Below, one piece after another: positions 5,110 through 7,763 of a stretch of DNA of 7,763 nt. Where the stretch lies: positions 1 through 7,763 of the forward strand of contig CANQZF010000073.1 in assembly GCA_947628265.1 (NCBI GenBank), read 5' to 3'. The stretch's first letter is position 1. Each line of letters starts with the position of its first letter. The position numbers and the translations under genes were made by a program. The notes below the pieces were generated by a model. That model made no database searches. It was not told where the DNA came from and saw only the letters and a program-made list of their open reading frames with translations. Origin of the DNA: an uncultured Oscillospiraceae bacterium (lineage in GTDB: Bacteria; Bacillota; Clostridia; Oscillospirales; Oscillospiraceae).

Positions 5110-7470
5110 ATGAAGAAAAAACTGCTCCCGCTTTTACTTTCGCTGCTGTGCCTGGTCCTCTTGCTGGGGGCCTGCGGGAATAAGCAGGAGGAAAACCTTC
5201 TCTTGCACCTGACCTTCGACGAGGGGAAGGGCAACACCGTCAAGGACGCCTCCGGCCATCTGCCGGACGCGGAGCTCAATTACAACTTCTCCCACGCCAC
5301 CTATATGGACGATCAGGACCCCCAGTGGAGAAGCGAGGGCGTCAGCGGCGGGTGTGTCCTTCTGGACGGCACCAGCACCTACCTCAACTACAAGCGCAGC
5401 GACATCACCGTGGAGGGCCCCACCCTCACGGTCCAGGCGTGGATCGCGCCCCGGACCTTCGAGTGGGACGACCCCCACGCGGCGGAAAACGGCAGCGACT
5501 CCCTGACCGGCATCGTCTGCCAGTACGACAAGGCCGCCAAGACGGGCTTCATCCTGGGCTACGAGCGCTTCGGGCGTCTGAGCTTCCAGGTGGGCACGGG
5601 CTATGAGTGGCTGTCCGTCTGGTCCGAAGACGCTGACCTCGAAAAATACGCCTGGAACCTGGTCACCGCCACCTACGACGAGAACGAGGGGCAGATGTGC
5701 CTCTACCTCAACGGCGAGCTGGTGGGTTCCGGCTACACCGGCGGGGACATCGCCGGCGCCTCCAACAAGGCCCTGACCGTCGGGCGCAACCAGAACCCCG
5801 TGGAAAACCTGGTGGCTGGCAGCGTAAACTCCGCCAGCGGGTATCTGGACGAGGTGAAGATCTGGTCCTCCGCCCTCTCCGCCGATGAGATAAAGAGCTA
5901 TTACGGCGGCGTGACCGTCCCGGAGATCGCGTTTGAGGACATTTGGCTCCAGAACATCCTCACCGGCGACTACACCCGTCCCCAGTTCCACGGCGGGCCC
6001 TACCAGTTCTGGATGAACGAGCCCCACGCGCCGGTCTACTATAACGGCGTCTACCACCTCTTCTATCAGGCCAACATGACCGGCTCCTACTGGCGCAACA
6101 TCTGCTGGGGACACCTGGTGAGCACCGATATGGTGAACTGGAAGCCCATCAAGGAGGCCATCGTCCCCACCGAGGGCAGCGTCGTGCCCGACGGCGTCTG
6201 GTCCGGCGGCGCGACTTTAGACAAAAACGGCGTGCCCCTCCTCTTCTTCACCGCCGGCAACGACGCCTTCCGGGATACGCCGGGGCTCATCTCCAACCAG
6301 AACATCGGCGTGGCCTATCCCGCCGACCTTACGGACCCGGAGCTCACCGATTGGGTGATCTGCGACGAGCTGGCCGTCATCCAGGAGCAGGGCCAGGGCC
6401 GTCCCGGGGAGTTCCGGGACCCCTCCATCTGGAAGGAGGGCGACACCTGGTGTATGCTCATCTGCTCCGGCTCCACCTCCTCCAGCGGCGGCTCGGCGCT
6501 CCTCTACACCACCGACACCCTGGAGCTCAAGCCCGACGGCACCGTGGACCAGAACTGGGTCTACAAGGGACCCGTCTACGAGATGCCCAACCAGACCATG
6601 ACCTATGGCACCAGCTGGGAGCTGCCCATCCTCCTGCCCGTGACCAACGAGGCCGGCACCGTCACCAAGTATTTCTTCTCCATATCCCCGGCCCCGGCGT
6701 CCATCGCCGACAACAAGGTCTATTACTGGCTGGGGGACTTTGACCTCGCCACCGGCAAATTCACCCCCGACCCGGCGTTTGAGGGCGAGCCCCACCTTCT
6801 GGACTACGGCTCCAACGTCTTCACCGGCCCCAGCTGCCTTGTGGACCCGGTGAGCGGCGACATCTACATGTTCTCCATCATGCAGGACCAGCGGGGCGCG
6901 GCCGAGCAGGGCGCCTCCGGCTGGGCACACACTGTGGGCCTCGCGCGGAAGATCTGGCTCAACGACGACGGCACCGACCTCATGATGAGCCCCACCGACG
7001 CCCTCCACGACCTGGAGGAGGAGACGCTGGTGGACCTCAAGAACGTGAGCCTTGACGACGCCAACGCGGCCCTCAAGGCGGTGGACGAGGATATGCTGTA
7101 CATCCGCCTCACCGCCGACGTCTCTGCGGCCACGGAGTTTAGCATCAACATGAAGCAGGGCGGCAAGTGGGACTGCACCACCTTCACCTACGACGTGGCG
7201 GGCGAGACCATCAGCGGCCACACGGAGAACAAGGGCGAGGGCTGCAAGCTGGCCACCGTCAGCGGGGCGCTCCCCAACGAGGACGGCACTGTCACCATGG
7301 AGATCTACATCGACCGCTCCCTGGTGGAGGGCTTCTTCAACGATTACAAATCCATCAGCATCCGCGCCTACACCGACGACCCCGACTCCCACGCCCTCTC
7401 CCTCTCGTCCCAGGGCACCATCACCATCACTGAGCTGTATGTGGCCAAAATGGGGTCTATCTTCGATTAA
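5110..7470 (+). CDS. Surface lipoprotein fructanase-like enzyme: LamG domain + GH32 + GH32 C-terminal domain
   Basis: A 786-residue protein. The signal MKKKLLPLL ends in lipobox L-G-A-C22, so it is membrane-anchored outside the cell. Residues about 30-265 form a LamG/concanavalin-A-like domain, a fold also used by fructan-binding modules, ending in YLDEVKIW and ADEIKSYY. The GH32 five-blade propeller follows (about 285-630): WMNEPHAP (301-308), YHLFYQ, WGHLVSTDMVNW, WSGGAT, FRDP with stabiliser Asp437, and WELP with acid/base candidate Glu504. The beta-sandwich C-terminal domain (about 640-780) carries IYIDRSLVEGFF, typical of GH32. GH32 enzymes release fructose from sucrose, inulin or levan. 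The usual nucleophile Asp of WMNDPNG is replaced here by Glu304, and ECP by ELP, so activity and specificity are uncertain. The ATG follows AAGGAG (5098-5103) with 6 nt spacing. It is the second gene of the lipoprotein operon and ends at a strong terminator. Confidence 0.88.
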   Translation: MKKKLLPLLLSLLCLVLLLGACGNKQEENLLLHLTFDEGKGNTVKDASGHLPDAELNYNFSHATYMDDQDPQWRSEGVSGGCVLLDGTSTYLNYKRSDITVEGPTLTVQAWIAPRTFEWDDPHAAENGSDSLTGIVCQYDKAAKTGFILGYERFGRLSFQVGTGYEWLSVWSEDADLEKYAWNLVTATYDENEGQMCLYLNGELVGSGYTGGDIAGASNKALTVGRNQNPVENLVAGSVNSASGYLDEVKIWSSALSADEIKSYYGGVTVPEIAFEDIWLQNILTGDYTRPQFHGGPYQFWMNEPHAPVYYNGVYHLFYQANMTGSYWRNICWGHLVSTDMVNWKPIKEAIVPTEGSVVPDGVWSGGATLDKNGVPLLFFTAGNDAFRDTPGLISNQNIGVAYPADLTDPELTDWVICDELAVIQEQGQGRPGEFRDPSIWKEGDTWCMLICSGSTSSSGGSALLYTTDTLELKPDGTVDQNWVYKGPVYEMPNQTMTYGTSWELPILLPVTNEAGTVTKYFFSISPAPASIADNKVYYWLGDFDLATGKFTPDPAFEGEPHLLDYGSNVFTGPSCLVDPVSGDIYMFSIMQDQRGAAEQGASGWAHTVGLARKIWLNDDGTDLMMSPTDALHDLEEETLVDLKNVSLDDANAALKAVDEDMLYIRLTADVSAATEFSINMKQGGKWDCTTFTYDVAGETISGHTENKGEGCKLATVSGALPNEDGTVTMEIYIDRSLVEGFFNDYKSISIRAYTDDPDSHALSLSSQGTITITELYVAKMGSIFD

Positions 7471-7485
7471 ATTGAGACATTTCCA

Positions 7486-7526
7486 TCAAAAAAATGAACA
7501 GCCGTGACGGCTGTTCATTTTTTTGA
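7486..7526 (+). terminator. Strong bidirectional intrinsic terminator after the GH32 gene
   Basis: Arms of 19 bp (7486-7504 and 7508-7526) with a TGA loop; the core is AATGAACAGCCG paired with CGGCTGTTCATT. Seven T (7518-7524) on the + strand and seven A (7488-7494) on the other side give a T-tail in both directions. It starts 15 bp past the GH32 stop and ends the lipoprotein operon. It can also act as a backstop for transcription from the right. Confidence 0.93.
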
Positions 7527-7547
7527 GGATGCTCGATCTATTTACTC

Positions 7548-7588
7548 AAAAAAGCTGCCCTGTTTCCATTTTTTATCGGAAACAGGGC
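7548..7588 (-). terminator. Intrinsic terminator of the right-hand minus-strand gene
   Basis: GCCCTGTTTCC (7557-7567) and GGAAACAGGGC (7578-7588) form a perfect 11-bp stem with a 10-nt loop. Read on the minus strand, the stem is followed after AGC by six T (7553-7548). It lies 55 bp beyond the stop of the partial LysR-like gene. On the + strand the tail TGTTTTGCTTTG is also T-rich, so some bidirectional action is possible. Confidence 0.8.
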
Positions 7589-7643
7589 TGTTTTGCTTTG
7601 AAAAGTAACGGAATAGTAAGAACGATAACATTCCCGGTTAGTG

Positions 7644-7763
7644 TCATGAAACGGGAAATCCAATCATCTCCCTCTTCAGCTCTGACAGCAGACGTTCCGC
7701 GATAGGCGTAAAAGCCTGATACTTTCTCCAAATCAAGTACATCTTTGCCTCCAATTTCGGTGA
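7644..7763 (-). CDS. C-terminal end of a probable LysR-family transcriptional regulator (partial)
   Basis: The last 39 codons of a gene entering from the right edge on the minus strand, stop TGA at 7644-7646. The segment KMYLIWRKYQAFTPIAERLL, followed by SELKRE, resembles the C-terminal end of LysR-type regulators, where a YLVWKK-like strand leads into a final helix containing an F-S/T-P-x-A-like motif. The DNA-binding domain lies outside the window, so the family call rests on a short tail. It is convergent with the lipoprotein operon and has its own terminator, so it is not co-transcribed with it. Whether it regulates this locus is unknown; the TGAAACGTT sites look LacI-type rather than LysR-type. 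Confidence 0.7.
   Translation of the reverse strand, partial: SPKLEAKMYLIWRKYQAFTPIAERLLSELKREMIGFPVS

Noticed and set aside
5134..6114. 326-codon minus-strand frame under the LamG region
   Set aside because: A shadow of GC-rich coding sequence without a family match; the + strand shows LamG features and a lipoprotein signal.
6217..7392. 391-codon open frame on the minus strand, antisense to the GH32 gene
   Set aside because: Same low-complexity shadow composition, and the + strand GH32 and C-terminal motifs are unmistakable.
1..7763. CRISPR arrays, tRNA or rRNA genes, insertion sequences
   Set aside because: I saw no regularly spaced repeats, no tRNA cloverleaf or rRNA-like stretch, and no transposase or terminal inverted repeats with target duplications.

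Overview
The window reads as a GC-rich Clostridia genome, probably Oscillospirales (Ruminococcaceae/Oscillospiraceae-like gut Firmicutes). This is inferred from AGGAGG-type ribosome sites, Gram-positive style lipoprotein signals, an MsmX/UgpC-type ABC ATPase, and GC-rich genes separated by an AT-rich control region. No species can be named from sequence alone.

Layout, left to right. (1) A PfkB-family fructokinase on the + strand (85-1023) ends at a strong intrinsic terminator. (2) A convergent, minus-strand, multi-sugar ABC transporter ATPase of the MsmX/UgpC/MalK type (1152-2306) has a long, strongly folded 5' leader. (3) A divergent control region of about 525 bp (2307-2831) carries one promoter for each direction and three copies of a TGAAACGTT-type motif that look like LacI-family operators. 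(4) A + strand pair of genes for two surface lipoproteins follows: a 730-residue protein with three repeated jelly-roll-like modules and one Ig-like domain but no catalytic domain (2832-5024), then a 786-residue LamG + GH32 protein (5110-7470). A long GC hairpin separates the two. (5) Two terminator hairpins follow. (6) The last 39 codons of a convergent, probable LysR-family regulator enter from the right edge on the minus strand (7644-7763).

Inferred biology: this is a fructan or sucrose use locus. The GH32 lipoprotein would cut fructose-containing glycans at the cell surface, the modular lipoprotein would hold the substrate, the ATPase would power one or more sugar importers encoded elsewhere, and the fructokinase would convert fructose to fructose 6-phosphate. 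No importer permease or solute-binding protein is in the window.

The points most worth a second look are: the Asp-to-Glu change at the usual GH32 nucleophile position; the catalytic-domain-free module protein; the ATPase leader, in which an excellent Shine-Dalgarno sequence lies about 117 nt upstream of the start codon with several hairpins between; and the matched operator-like sites just downstream of both divergent promoters.
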